Shown here: positions 48,050-60,278 of the stretch, piece by piece
Layout: each line of letters opens with the position of its first letter
Position numbering within the stretch: the first letter of the stretch is position 1
Assembly (NCBI GenBank): GCA_045837725.1
Contig: JBEWZL010000193.1
Coordinates: forward strand, 1 to 64,000
Origin: Vermamoeba vermiformis
Taxonomy: Eukaryota; Tubulinea; Echinamoebida
DNA length: 64,000 bases
Direction: 5' to 3'
The notes under the pieces: model-generated
Databases searched by the model: none
Told to the model about the DNA's origin: nothing
What the model saw: the letters and a program-made list of their open reading frames with translations, nothing else
Program-made: the position numbers and the translations under genes

Positions 48050-48123
48050 TTATATTGATAGAAAATAAATATACACAGGTGGTGTGGTAGATCGTACTAA
48101 AATTTCAACAAAGACTGAGTTTA

Positions 48124-50738
48124 TTAGTCGTCATCCATCATTATGTTATTCAATTGGAATAACGACTTGGTGCTATTTACATTATTTTTAGGCGTATTGT
48201 TGTTATTTGAAGGTGAAGTAAGTCCATTATATCGCATCTCATTGCTCGATCCATTCACGCCATTTGTCTGCTTTTCTTGAACTTTCTTAGGCACGGCACT
48301 AGGTACTCCATTCGCCCTATTGTGCAAATTACTTTCTCTAAGTGTGTTCTCTGCCTCTTCGTCGCTCGAGATCTCTTCGATCAGCTTGTTTTGGTACGCA
48401 TAATCGTCATCATCATCCACTACTATAACGTCGTACAAAGATAAATTGGAAATGACTTGTCGAGGGCTATTAGAGGGTATATTGTTGTTAGTATTGGCCG
48501 TACTAGGCTGCTTGTTATTGTTCGTTGTTTTGGTGGTGGATGCGGCACTTTTCTTCAACTGATTTTGATCCCATTTGTTGCTCACGAACAAAGTGTATCC
48601 ATCGACAATAACAATATTATTGTTGTTCTCGCTCTCGTCGTCAATAACGTTGATCACTTCAGTCGTAAACTTGGGTTTGTTCGGTGTTTCTTGAACTCTA
48701 ACTGGCTCAGATCCAAGCAGATCTGCTTGTTTTTCGATCAACTCGTCCACCTCGTTGAAATAGTCGTGGGACACGTGTTGATCATTGGTGAATAAATATT
48801 GTACATCGGCTGGTTGAGGCTCGCTGACGGTAACACTCTCTTCGTTATTTACAGTTCGTAGTGGTGAGGCCACGGGCGAAGGAATTTCATCATTCTGTGG
48901 CAGTAACGCGACGGGTTTTTCCGCTTCTAGAATGTACGAGTAATCTTTGCCGTCTTCTAATTCTTCAATAAACGACCGTACGCGCATTTGATTCATAATG
49001 TGTTGTGATGCAAATAGCTGGTCAACGTTAGTCAACTGGTCACTAATCTAATTCTTTTCGAAAAAATACTTACCTCGAGCGGATCTACTTCCGCATTCTT
49101 CTCCACATGAAGAGCAAGGTCCTTTATATACATTTGATGCTCTATCAAGTGGTTGATAGCCTTCGTTAATCGTGCGTGATCGAGCACTGACGCTAACTCG
49201 AGGTAATTGTTCTGCGTAATGTGCAGCACGGGCACGTCGCAATTGAACAAAAGTTTCACGCAGAGCGGGCAATAACCTCGTAGAACAATCGACACCAATT
49301 TCCACGTGGGCAGTGTCGCCAATTTGAGACCAGGGTAGCCCCTATAAGAAATATTATAAGACGGTTTCGTCGGTCAAAAGTTGTCGTGGGACACGTACCT
49401 GTATTGGTAAGGCAAAGGCTGGCCAGGTCCGCGCCTTCGTTTCTCTTGCTTAACAAGGCCATCGAGGTCACCGCCAATAGTTCTCCGTCGTTTTCGCGGT
49501 TGAATCAGCTCTTGATCAATGCCGTCAAATTCATCAAGTTCGTCGCGCTCTCTTTTGATTTCACGCTTGACTTTCTTTTCTGATTTGACTCCTCGTTCAC
49601 TTTTAACTTTACCTTCACCGTCACTTGCCATATGAATAATACGCAAGTCACGCTAAAGACGAAAAAATCATTAGGACGCGCCAAACCGCAAGATCCGGTG
49701 CAAATTTTGACTTACCAAAATTGGTTCGAATTGTTTCTTTAATTTCTTCGCAAGTACCACGCGCTCTTTTTCAGACATTCGACCAGGCAGCTCTGGTTGT
49801 TCTGGCACACGTGTCATTTTGAACTGCCACACTGCAAAGCCCGAGGCACCAACTGTCTTGTAATGCTCGACTACTTTATACAGTCCATCGTATCTAAATC
49901 CATATGGCGCAGCAAAATCGGATTTTAGCCTTATATGGTCACAGTCAATATCAACTTCAATTACCAGGTAATTCGCTAGTACTTACTTAGAGCCACGGAC
50001 TACACGCACTGGCAGATCTAGTTCTTCGGATTTTACCAAAGCTAAATACAGTACGTTAATATTAATGTATTCGTTTAAGAGATTTGAAAGCGGATCTAAT
50101 GAGAGGAATGTAAACACGGCTCGTACCAGCATTAGTTCCCGTCAGCTCTTGATCAGCAACTTGTTTTCCGCCTTGATTTCCTCCAGCACCCGTATATATA
50201 ATAGTATCACCCTCATCCACATCGTCTTCGTAGCTAGAGAACGAACATCAGATCAGGATCATCAAATTTAAAAATTTGGTTCGCAGAATTTCTTGCTTAG
50301 ACATCAACTTGAAAAATATAATATCCATCGATATGTAATTAATAAAATAATATTTAAATATTTAAATAATTTGGGTATAGATTTTTGCGGCAAGGATTAT
50401 TTATGTTCTCAGTACTAACCCTGAATTAAGCACAATAGACTCTGCTCCTCGTTGAGGATTTCCACAAATTCCTAATTAAAATTATTTTAATCAGAAAACA
50501 ATGTAAATTCATTATGTAAAGACGATCGATTGGACTCACCAGCCATAGGTGGTCTGTGTATTCCTGCAAATCTTAAATGTATTCTATTGCCGAATATAGT
50601 GCCTACAGGAACACCAGGCACGGCTCCTATAATTGCCTGAGGCCTAGGAGATAAGACTATGCCGGATTTGTCCTTCAGCTCTGTATCCGCGTCTTTGTCT
50701 TCTTTAGGACGGTTAGTATTTGACTCTTCTTCGTCCAT
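48124..50738 (-). CDS. SRA/YDG-domain chromatin protein with low-complexity tail
   Basis: SRA domains bind hemimethylated or hydroxymethylated CpG in DNA. The start is ATG at 50738 (MDEEESNTNRPKEDKDAD). The SRA domain begins GAVPGVPVGTIFGNRIHLRF, then AGIHRPPMAG, continues with a YEDDVDEGDTI stretch and contains YDGLYKVVEHYKTVGASG, the YDG motif. After SRA come a Lys/Arg-rich nuclear region (KSEKKVKREIKRERDE, QPRKRRRTIGG) and a helical block with one CPLC pair (RGYCPLCVKLLFNCDVPV). An acidic Asn/Ser-rich tail follows (VIVVDDDDDYAYQNK). No SET, RING, Tudor or PHD module is seen, so it is neither UHRF1 nor a plant SUVH protein. It may be a reader that recruits other factors. It is divergent from COMMD3, with 126 bp between starts. 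Confidence 0.85.
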
Positions 50739-50864
50739 AATAAGTAATTTTAATTATAGTAAGCTGATTCAGGTCATCATTCGTGATCTTCCGTTGCAAA
50801 AAAATAATAAGACAAAAAATTGATTCTCGAACATCATTTTGGTGCTTTTTTGTGGCCTAATAAC

Positions 50865-51703
50865 ATGGAAATACCATTAGCCGAAGATTTAATTAAAGGG
50901 CTCGCTTTATTGCGAGATCCAGCCAAAATACCAAATGATGTATTTGGAGACTTGATCCGTATCACTGTAGATATTGTAGCAAATGTTCAAACTGAAGAAT
51001 CTATTTCAAGTAATTATCAATATATTATTTGCACGAGAAAGAATGCTATAGAAAAATAACAGAAAAATATAACGATTTTTCTAATTTATTATTTATCAGA
51101 TTCGAAGGTATTGGCCGCTGCCGATAAGATTTTGTTAAAGCAAGTATATTCCAGCGTTGTAGCGTTAATTTTGGAAGCTGGCAAAATCAACACAGATCCA
51201 TCTGACTTGAGGTAAGTAATCGATTCAGCCCAGCAATATCTGAGGTCGCTTAATGAATAAAAAAGCCATCAAACATGCGTATGCGATGAGCACTCACGTG
51301 CACATGCTTCGATATTGTTACAAAAGGCTTCCATAATGAGTTCCATACCGAATCTGATCGATCTTGTAGGACGTTCTTGGTCAACCAGAAATTCAGCGAG
51401 GAACGTGCCGACTTCATTGCCAAGAAATATGGAGAACGATTTACCGATATTAGAAGGATACTTTCGTTCAGCACATTCAATTTCCCTCACGTAGTAAATG
51501 TAGATTGGCGAATGGACTACTTGATCAAGGGCGAGAATTTAGAGAAGTTGAACAGACCTACATATTATATTAAGCTGAAGACTATGGAAAAAGACAATAA
51601 GGAAGGACAGGTTGAATTTGTTTGCACGCAAGAACAACTTACAGATTTAGTCAACAAATTGAAGGACGCCGAGTACTCTTTAGAACGATTGGACGTTTCT
51701 TAA
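50865..51703 (+). CDS. COMMD3: COMM-domain protein, COMMD3
   Basis: Subunit of the Commander complex, which works with the retriever and CCC parts in endosomal recycling and copper handling. The start is ATG at 50865 (MEIPLAEDLIKGLALLRD), close in pattern to the N-terminus of COMMD3; an upstream ATG at 50820 is in frame but adds atypical residues. The helical N-terminal domain includes VVALILEAGKINTDPSDLR. The COMM domain (51480-51703) reads VVNVDWRMDYLIKGENLEKL and ends EQLTDLVNKLKDAEYSLERL. The Trp-Arg pair and C-terminal helix are diagnostic. The length, about 195 residues, matches COMMD3. Three exons splice cleanly. Confidence 0.87.
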
Positions 51704-52297
51704 AGAGATACAACTATGTATTTTTTAAATCAGAAGAAGTTATAAAATTCTATTGCAAGAACGAAGCGCGCACGTTGATCGAAGCAACAAGCCATCCAAC
51801 CGAAAGCACGAGCTGCAAGTAGCGAACAGCCCCAAAAGGCCATTGTATTCGATACCACGTGCTATGTTACTGCAGTAGACGCGATAATTCGTTCAGCAGC
51901 TGCACTGAGGCTCAGATTTCGAATTCAGGTCTGAGATTCACTACTGAAGGAAGCGATTCGTCTTTGCTCCGAGTAACGCGGCAAGTTGCTAAGGTACGTG
52001 CACAAATCTTCTAGAATAGCTCAGAATCTGTGCTACTGCGTTTATAATTCTGTTCAAAATGCAGCGCGCAAAAAAACATTTAAAATTTGTAACGGTTACT
52101 TTTGTCCCACGCCAACCCTCTTTTTTGCTATTTTATTTATTTTATACAACACCTCGAACATTTAGGTTTGCCTTTCTCAATCGCAAACGATTTTCGTTGC
52201 TTCCCGAGCTTTGAATCTGCAGAGATTGAGATTGTTGCACCTGTTTCAATTGGAAATATTATTTATTTATTCGAATGTATAAATATTAATTACTAAT
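51704..52297 (+). other. Intergenic region with a possible gene remnant
   Basis: This 594-bp stretch has no intact gene. At about 51833-51935 a plus-strand frame reads PQKAIVFDTTCYVTAVDAII and continues RSAAALRLRF to a stop. At 51945-51990 a different frame reads GSDSSLLRVTRQVAK before a GTACGT donor. The pieces are in different frames and could be decayed exons. No similarity is recognised. The part from 52000 to 52297 is AT-rich and probably promoter sequence. Confidence 0.3.
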
Positions 52298-55200
52298 ATG
52301 GATAATATGGACAAACTCAACGGAGGCTACTGGGAGACGCGTGGCGAGCGTCGATCGAGAAAACGGACCAATTTCTTTATTGAGGAGACTAAGAGCCCTC
52401 CAAAATCTTCGAAGAAGCGCACTATAGAAGGTAAGAACGACTTACAATATGCAAGAGAAGCGGCAATAGGCAAATCCATCGTTAAATACTTTACTGTACA
52501 GGTCCAGCTTTCAAAAATTAATTATGGAGTAATTTCTTCGTGCAAATTATAGACGTTCCATTAGTCTAATTATTCACGCAATTTAGATATTGAAAAAAAT
52601 GAAGGATCAGAATCTACAAGCCCGCCGCACAAAAGATCAAAGGTGGCTCATAAAGAAGAGCCTGACTCGAGGGAGAATGACGACTACGACGATCAAAACA
52701 CGGACCCTAATATTCAGAGTTGCAATAGCTTGGCTTACGAGCCTGTTAGCAAGATCGTGGTCACGCAGCCAGATTTGGCATCTGACACGAACAACAACGA
52801 ACCGGAACCCGCTACCAACACTGCGCACCATAACGACCTTCCCCAGTCCTCAAGTATGGAGCAGTCTTCGATAAACAACGCCAATAGTGACGCTCAAGCT
52901 GGAGCCCTGATTCAGACCCAAGCCTCAACGTCGTCACTGGCCGTGCCGAGTCTTGACAAGGAATTCGACTCGCCTGTCAAAGAGATCAAATTTAGCTTCC
53001 CAAGCGAGGAGTCCGAGGCTACACAGCCGACTGACCAGCCTTCTTTGGACGCGGCAGTCTCGACTCAAACTGATGGCAACAGTGGCTTGACGAATAGCGC
53101 CAATAGCGCATCAAACACCGTTCAACAACCATTAATAACATCTGCAACCAGTGTTGTTAATAATATTGACGTAAGTAGTGTCTGTAATTTACGTACTTCT
53201 TTGCTGACTTTAAATAGACTCACCCGAGCGAAGCTTCCAAAGCTGATGCGGCACCTATTATTAGCCAGCAGGACTCCTCTGACATACTCTTGATAAATAA
53301 CAACGGTGTTAGTGCTGATCCAGAGAGCACAGCGACACTTGAGCGCAAGAAGTCACGTGTCATCGAGGACAATAACAGTCCACTAGAAGCGATGGAAATC
53401 GAGAACGAGTCACAGATTATCGACGAGATTGCCGAGGCCAATGCCAAGGAAGTGGTTACTATTCACAGCAATCAACTAGCGAGCTTGCAAGACGTCTCAA
53501 AGTCACGTGACAACCTCGGATCAGATCTCAAATCTGATCGGTCAGAACCAAAGTCAAGCGTCAAAGAAGAGGAAGTTTCAGTAGTGTCCGTTAAAGAGAT
53601 AGATTTGCGCGGAAGTAATCCCAAGATAGTTACCACGAATGAAGACAAAAGCAAATCCAAGGCAAAAAAGAAGCAGAGCGGGAAGGTGCGCCAAGCATTA
53701 CTATCGCTCGTTAAGAACAATTATTCCGCGAAAGATTATAGCAAATTCAAGGAAATAAGCAAAAAGTTGAAGGTTGGTGGCGAACGCGAGTATTGTGCGG
53801 GGTTAGTGTCGGTGCTCAGATCCAACGAGAAGATTATGAACGAGTACATCGGATACCTGCCCCCCAAATATCAACAAATGTGCATTGAAGCCGCGCACGC
53901 CATGGAACAGAGCGATGAGTCTGAGGTCCATGAGCTCTCTCAAGATATGGTCGACAATGTAGATCGACCCGCCACTAGAAGTACAACGGGTCCGTTAGTC
54001 TTCGGCTTACAAAAGCAAATTATGGTAAGTATTTGGTCTACTTATGGAAAGAATATGAATTTAACTTGCCTAAAAAGGAAAATCCCGAAATTGCCACCGA
54101 AGTTTTGCCAGCTTGGCGAGGCGATTTTGTGGCCGATGAAGATGACTACGGATTGACCCAAGATAGCGCGTATGTCACTAAATATGTTATATAATACTCG
54201 TACTAATACTTGGTCAAGTGGTCTTGATGCGCCTCGTGCGGATAACTGGAGCACGCCAACGAGCAAAAAACAAAAAGAAAAGAAACTGAGTGCCTTGCAA
54301 AAACTAAAAGAAGACAAAGAAAACGCTAAGAATAAGCCAAAAGTAGTACCAAAGGCAACTACTAAGCCAACTGTAAGCAGATCTGGTCCATTTTTTTTGG
54401 ATGCTCTTCATCTGACTTGCTTTCCTTTTTTAGAAATACGTGATGCCTAAGTTTGGCGAAGAAGAAAGGTTTAAAAAGAAGAGTAACAAGATCAATGCAG
54501 GTGGTTATAATATTGACGGTGGTTACGAAGACAGTGACGAGTCAGATCAAGATCTCGAAGACACAGTGCCGGATGACGAAAAAGATCAAGAAATTGATTA
54601 CACTCTACCAGCCTATGGTCCTGAGTTTATCGAAGACGACTTTATCTATGGATATCAAGAAAAGAATCCAGAGAAAGGAGGTGCAGGAAGAGCTCCGAAA
54701 TCTCCGACGAAGAAAACTTCATCTGGATCTAAAAATGGCAGCTCGCCCGTTCGAGAGCCAAGACGTAGTCATAGTAACGGCAGCACTAATGTTACTCCAA
54801 CAAAGTCTTCATCGAACTTGTCGAACACCAATGCCAGGGCTAATAATAGCAACAATTATGGTCACTCCGGATCCAACAACACAACGCCGACTAAGAGCCC
54901 GTCGATCGTTAATACAAGACCAGTCAATAATAGCAGTAACACAAATATGGGCTATTCTAATCTCATGCCTGCAGTGCCTGTTCAAACGACACTCGAGCGG
55001 TCATTTTTCCCGAGCACGGCACGAAGCAACAGCGGAGGTGCAAATGACTTGGTACAACGACCTCAGCCTGCAAATATCGACGAAAGCAATAACAACACTA
55101 ACAACGTAGTTCATCTCGAAAGTTCACCATTGGGCAAGAACAACAATACGAATCAGCCTCAAGCACCGACGTCACCTGTCACACCCGTGCAGTATACTGG

Positions 55201-57139
55201 TCCCAAGATCAAGATATTGTTCACTATACCTGCTTTGAAAATCAAGTCAATTATCGCTTTTCCGACGGAAGACAATAACGGTGTGCCGGTAAGTAGTTTT
55301 TAAAAATTTCCTTATTTGGAAAAATCAGTGATGACGATTCAGTGAAATTAATTACTCGATGAAATTTACAGATGACAATGGCGCAACTGAAAGAACACAT
55401 ATCGAAGTTGAATTCGGTTGAGGTTACCGCGTTAAAACTCGGCGACTATCAAATCGGCAATAACAACGATGCAGTGCGTGATTTGCTGGATGGAAAGGAG
55501 GAGATTACAGTCGAGATTAAAGGTAAAGTTAAAAAACCGAATTAGGCTAACCATCAAAGTTGTTCGAAATTAACTGGGTTCAAAGAAAGCGTTTTTGTAC
55601 TTCAATTTTTTTTTTTGTTCAATTTTAGCGTTTTTTCTAAGAACTATAGTAACTGGTAGTAATAATCTTGTTTTAGACATTAAGAAGAGTTTGGCTGATG
55701 TGTACAAAGAAAAATGTCAATCTGAGGGCATACCTGTCAACGAGCTATTGACCACAAAATTAGTCGCGGTAAGCCTCCGAATTACTATTAATAGCATTTT
55801 TGTTGTGAATAAGGATTAAAGTACTAATGTTATATTATGCAGTTGAAGCCTAATAACTTGCAATTGAATGGTCAAGGCGTCGTGCGAGTACGAGACTTGG
55901 AAGTGTTATCGACGAGCATTGATTTAAACGTCGTAGAATATCTCAATTTAAACAGTAACGCACTAGGTAATAACCTTTCTATTTTTGGAAATAACATAAA
56001 TTTTTGCAAAGACTAACTAAATTTTGTTGTTAGGCATGCCTTATTTTGCGGATCTAGAGCGCTTGTTAGTCCGACAAAACAAGAGCTTAAAATCGTTGAA
56101 TTTATCGAACTGCAGTTTAACAGATCCGAACATGTTCCAAGTCCTCACGTCATTGAACAGTTTGCAAGAGTTGAATATCTCCGGCAACAATATGTCGGAT
56201 AATATTGGAGTTCAGCTTATGACGGTATTGCCTAATTTGGCAAACTTGACGAATCTGGATCTATCGCGGTGCAATGTTGGTCCGTCAACAATGAAAGCGT
56301 TAGAAGACAGTAGATTTTGCGACAATGGAATTTATCCGCAGAACAAAGGCTTGGCAGTAATTTCAGCGTCATTTAACCGATTGCAATCGATCGGCGTAAA
56401 TCACTTGACAGCAGCGCTATGTCAACGGACCACCACGAGTTTATTGACGTTGAAATTGCAACAAGTGGAAATTTCCGAGAACGATCAGAACCATTGCGCC
56501 AAGTCTTTGCATAAATTAATGGCGCTCAAAACTGCTCGACTTGCGGATTTGGATCTCAGCGGCAACATTTTCACTTCAAAATTGCGATGGATTGGCCAAG
56601 GCATCAACGATTCAATACACTTGCATACGATACGATTGAATAAGTGCGGATTGAATAGCGAGTCATTGACGGACATTACGAATGTGCTGCAATTTTCCCA
56701 GTCGTTGACCTGTTTGGAACTCAGCGACAATATTCTTGGAAAATCAGGTGCAGATTTAATTTCACAAGTGCTGCTAAAGCCGCATAAGCTACAACAGCTC
56801 AAATTGAACAATTGTGGCTTAACTTCAGTTGGACTGTTACAAGTGCTCAGATCTTGCCACGGCCAAAACTTGCATCTCAATATAACGAGATTGGAACTTG
56901 AAAATAATTGCGACGTTGAGTTTAGTCGTCTTAAATATGGCGATAGAAATTTAACGGATGCGTTCAGCAAGTTGAACGCGAAGTTGATGTTTTTGGAACT
57001 TTCTAGGAATTCCATTAACGATGAAGATGTGCGTAACGCATTGAAACAGAGCTGGGAAGAAATCCACGGCAAAGAACAGCTGTCAATTACCATGTCACAA
57101 GTGTCATTGAGATTCATGAAGATCCAGAGGAAAAATTAG
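52298..57139 (+). CDS. TONSL-like protein: harmonin-N-like helix bundle, Ubl-like domain and leucine-rich repeats
   Basis: A long gene with about ten exons that keep frame from ATG 52298 (MDNMDKLNGGYWETRGER). The N-terminal 450 residues are acidic, Ser/Thr/Asn-rich and basic by turns. A helical block at 53690-53905 (VRQALLSLVKNNYSAKDYSK to YLPPKYQQMCIEAAHAM) resembles the harmonin-N-like domain of RTEL1. A second acidic linker follows (DGGYEDSDESDQDLED). From 55195 a Ubl-like unit reads PKIKILFTIPALKIKSIIAF, then LGDYQIGNNNDAVRDLLDG, and ubiquitin-like TKLVALKPNNL precedes leucine-rich repeats (SLKSLNLSNCSLTDPNMFQV, ARLADLDLSGNIFT). The Ubl-LRR order matches the C-terminal half of TONSL, a replication-fork repair factor. 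The TPR and ankyrin repeats of TONSL are not seen here. Confidence 0.7.
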
Positions 57140-57299
57140 ATCCGATAGAAACAACTCTAGTTGATAGAGTATAGTTGTACCATAGTATGTTTTACTAAAG
57201 TAAAATGTTCTCACAATAGTTCTGAAAAGTACTAAAAAGGATAAATTTTAGATCTCGATCCCCAATTAAAATAATCAAATTTTCGACAGGCGAACACAA

Positions 57300-58723
57300 A
57301 TGAGCGTAAAATTACTTTTAATATGCGCTGTATTTACAGTAGCATACGCTCAACAAACATTGACGTATTATCAAAGCGGCGTCAAGAAGGGCTATGTGAG
57401 TAATTAACGGATTTGATTCAGTTTCAGATCTAGGCCCGAATAACGAGGAAATAAATAACTCATATACTTGTATTGTAGACCAGTTGGTATGATTCATGGG
57501 CTCCAGGCGGTGGCTGCGGTTACAACGAGAATATTTATGCGGGATACCAACCCAGCGTTGTTTTGACTGCTGCAATTAATGTAAGTATTATTCGCCCACA
57601 GAATATAATACCATTAGAGTGTACTTAACCATAAAATTACCGAAGAATCTTTTAAAAAAATAAGTAACCTCAAAAGTAAATTTTACTCAGATGGCGTTTT
57701 GATTTTCATTTGATAAGGCGATAAATATCAGAAATTAATATTATTTATTAGCAAGGCCAATATTACAACGGAGAAATATGCGGAATGTGCATTCAGGTCA
57801 ACAACGTTACTGCGATCGGAGACTACAACACTTTAAAGCCATTCCCTGACCCTCCATTCATTGCCTTTATCAATAATTTATGCACCACATGCATCGATGA
57901 TCAATTGGACTTTTATCGAACGCCCCAAGTGCAAAACAACTGGTATTTGGGTATGACTTTTTTGGCAAATCCGCCCCAAAAACGTTCGATACGCTTGCAA
58001 TCTTTTATTTATCTATGATAAGTCTTATTTATATAATATATTGTACCATTATTAACTTACATAGTTAATATTCTAATCTTGACATTATTATCAGATTGGA
58101 TCGCGGTTGATTGCCGTCGGAAGCACCAAAATCCATTATCAAATCGAAAAAGGCGCTCAAAACTATTACTTCAAGTTCTTACCTTTATATAACTTGCGTA
58201 CTTTGGCTGGAGTAAGTTATTCTGCCGCTTTCTAAGCAACTTAAAAAATTCATCCCTCGATCTGAATACTTTATTTACGACTGCTAATTATAAATATAGG
58301 CTTGGGTTAACCAAAATGGTGCATTTAATTCTTGCGAAAGACAAAACGGTTATTTTGCTTGCCAAGCTCAAGGAGGTCCCTTTAGCTCGAACCCTCAGAT
58401 TAAACTAAAGTCTGTTGACGGCGAAGAAATTACTGATAATATTCAAATTACTCTAAGTAGCAGTGGAACTGGTTCAAGTAAGTTTATAATATATTTAGCC
58501 TGATTGAGATAGTTGGTTTAGAGATCTTGATCTACTTTTCGTTCAATCAATATTCAAAGTGACTAACTAGCCTCTGCTTTTAGTCCAAGTCGTTAGTGGT
58601 CAACAAAACGTCAATTTCTCGCCAAAGAACGTCGCTTCTCCTGGCGCTATTAGGACAAGCAACGCGATGCGATCCGTTGCTTTCAACGCGGTTCTTTTTT
58701 TCTTGATCTTTTTTATCTATTAA
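57300..58723 (+). CDS. Expansin-like secreted protein with membrane-anchor tail
   Basis: Expansins loosen polysaccharide walls without hydrolysis; homologues occur in amoebae. The start is ATG at 57300 with a signal peptide (MSVKLLLICAVFTVAYAQ). The double-psi beta-barrel carries APGGGCGYNENIYAGYQPS and QYYNGEICGMCIQVNN, with the GACGY-like and C-G-x-C motifs. A CBM63-like domain follows (KIHYQIEKGAQNYYFKFL, GAFNSCERQNGYFACQ). The end NAMRSVAFNAVLFFLIFFIY is a GPI or membrane anchor. The junction near 57950-58095 is uncertain: the best frame uses a weak donor at GTGCAA, and alternatives stop early. Targets could be cellulose in a cyst or stalk wall or in food; this is an inference. Confidence 0.8.
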
Positions 58724-58871
58724 AGTAGAACATAAAAAGACAAGCGTTTTTGAGCCACTATACTGAGATCTGGAATTTCCTTTTATGGATGCGAGCACGC
58801 TTTTCTGGCTTGTAATTTTCTAGCGAAGAATGATCATTATGTAAATTTTTTAAGCTTAAAGTAGCACGAAG

Positions 58872-60098
58872 ATGAGTTTTAAGGAACCAGAATATGCACC
58901 TTTAAATCCAAATGAAAGACAAGTGCAAAATAATGAAGACAATAGTAAGTCCGGATTTGTTACTTTTGGACGTTACGTTTAATATTAATTTCTAATTTAT
59001 AGAATTATCACTAAATTTAAAAAGCAAAATATTAATGGGCTTAACGGCAATACAGATGGTAAGGTGTCAAAAAAATAAGTTAAAATTTTAATAATTATTG
59101 GAACGCATTTATTGGCAATAATAAACCAAATATTATGATAATCATCGAGGTCTATTTTAAAAAATATTTAAAAAATATTGAATCCGGTTGTAGAATTCCG
59201 TTTCTATTTTTCGCGTTTAGAAAGGTCGATCCACTTTCATCTTTAACATCTCTAACGCTCGATTTATTATACTAGGTATTGGCCGTAGTATTTATTGCAA
59301 CATTTGAGCAACGAGGGCTCTTTGTATTATATATCAATCCATTTTTCATCGTGGCTGCAATTATTGGATTTATTGGCGCGCTAAAGCAATCAAAAACTGC
59401 CCTATTATTAGTATCCTATTTATATAATAGTATTTGATAATAACCTAGTCTTGTGATTTTATTTTCCTTAACTTTTGTTGCAAAGTACATCTGGGGTTCG
59501 ATGGGCGTGTCGCTCGTCTTTGTAGGCTTTAGTATCACATTTTATTTCGCCGTAGACAAAGCAATCGATTATTTAGCACTACATTTACCATTCTCAGCGT
59601 TCGTCGTAAGTACTCAAATTGTTGCTGATTCGCGATCGAGTCAGAAATTTCGATTAATTTGCCGGATCTAACTCGTTTTCTAGATTTTTTCTTCCGTGGT
59701 TGGCATTATGACATATAGAGATATTCCAGGTTCGTAATATTCGAGCAACAAGAAATTTAAATTTTGTACTGCCAAATCTGCTCGTTACAGGAAGCGGAAA
59801 CTCATTCTACCGGCTTATTAAGGCTATATATTACAACTATTAACACTTAATATCGTATATAGAGGATGATGAAGTCAATCCGATCGTTCCAGTGGCAGTT
59901 CACGAACCCCAAGTCGTTTCAGTCACGATCGAGGGTACAACTTGCGTGGTGTGCTTAGACGAGCCTAGGACCGCGTTCTTATACCCTTGTGGTCATAATT
60001 GCGTGTGTTTAGATTGCGGTGCTAAGCTAAAAGCGCAAGGACAGAAGTGTCCGATCTGTAGAGCTCCGATCCAGGATTCAGTTAAGGTTTTCAAGTAA
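58872..60098 (+). CDS. Multi-pass membrane protein with C-terminal RING finger
   Basis: Probable membrane-bound E3 ubiquitin ligase. The start is ATG at 58872 (MSFKEPEYAPLNPNERQ). Four hydrophobic segments occur across several exons (ILMGLTAIQM VLAVVFIAT; FFIVAAIIGFIGAL; VILFSLTFVAKYIWGS; FVGFSITFYFAVD). The cytosolic tail (VNPIVPVAVHEPQVVSVTIE) leads to the RING: CVVCLDEPRTAFLYPCGHNC, then VCLDCGAKLKA and CPICRAPIQDSVKVF. The spacing fits a C3HC4 RING like those at the C-termini of MUL1 and IAP proteins, but the membrane part is different. Intron lengths are variable and the short exon before VILFSL (near 59410-59440) is read with less certainty. The gene ends 181 bp before the next one. Confidence 0.8.
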
Positions 60099-60278
60099 AG
60101 CTTTTTGCGAATTCTAATCGTAGTATAGCGCTATACTGTAATTATATACTACATATAGAAGCGCGTTATTTTTCTGAGTTTTTTCTTTCTCGCTTTATTT
60201 ATTCATACTAAATTAAGTAAGGCAAGAAAAGTCCTGCTTACTTTCTTTTTAAATAATACTGCGATTTAACGAGCAGTA

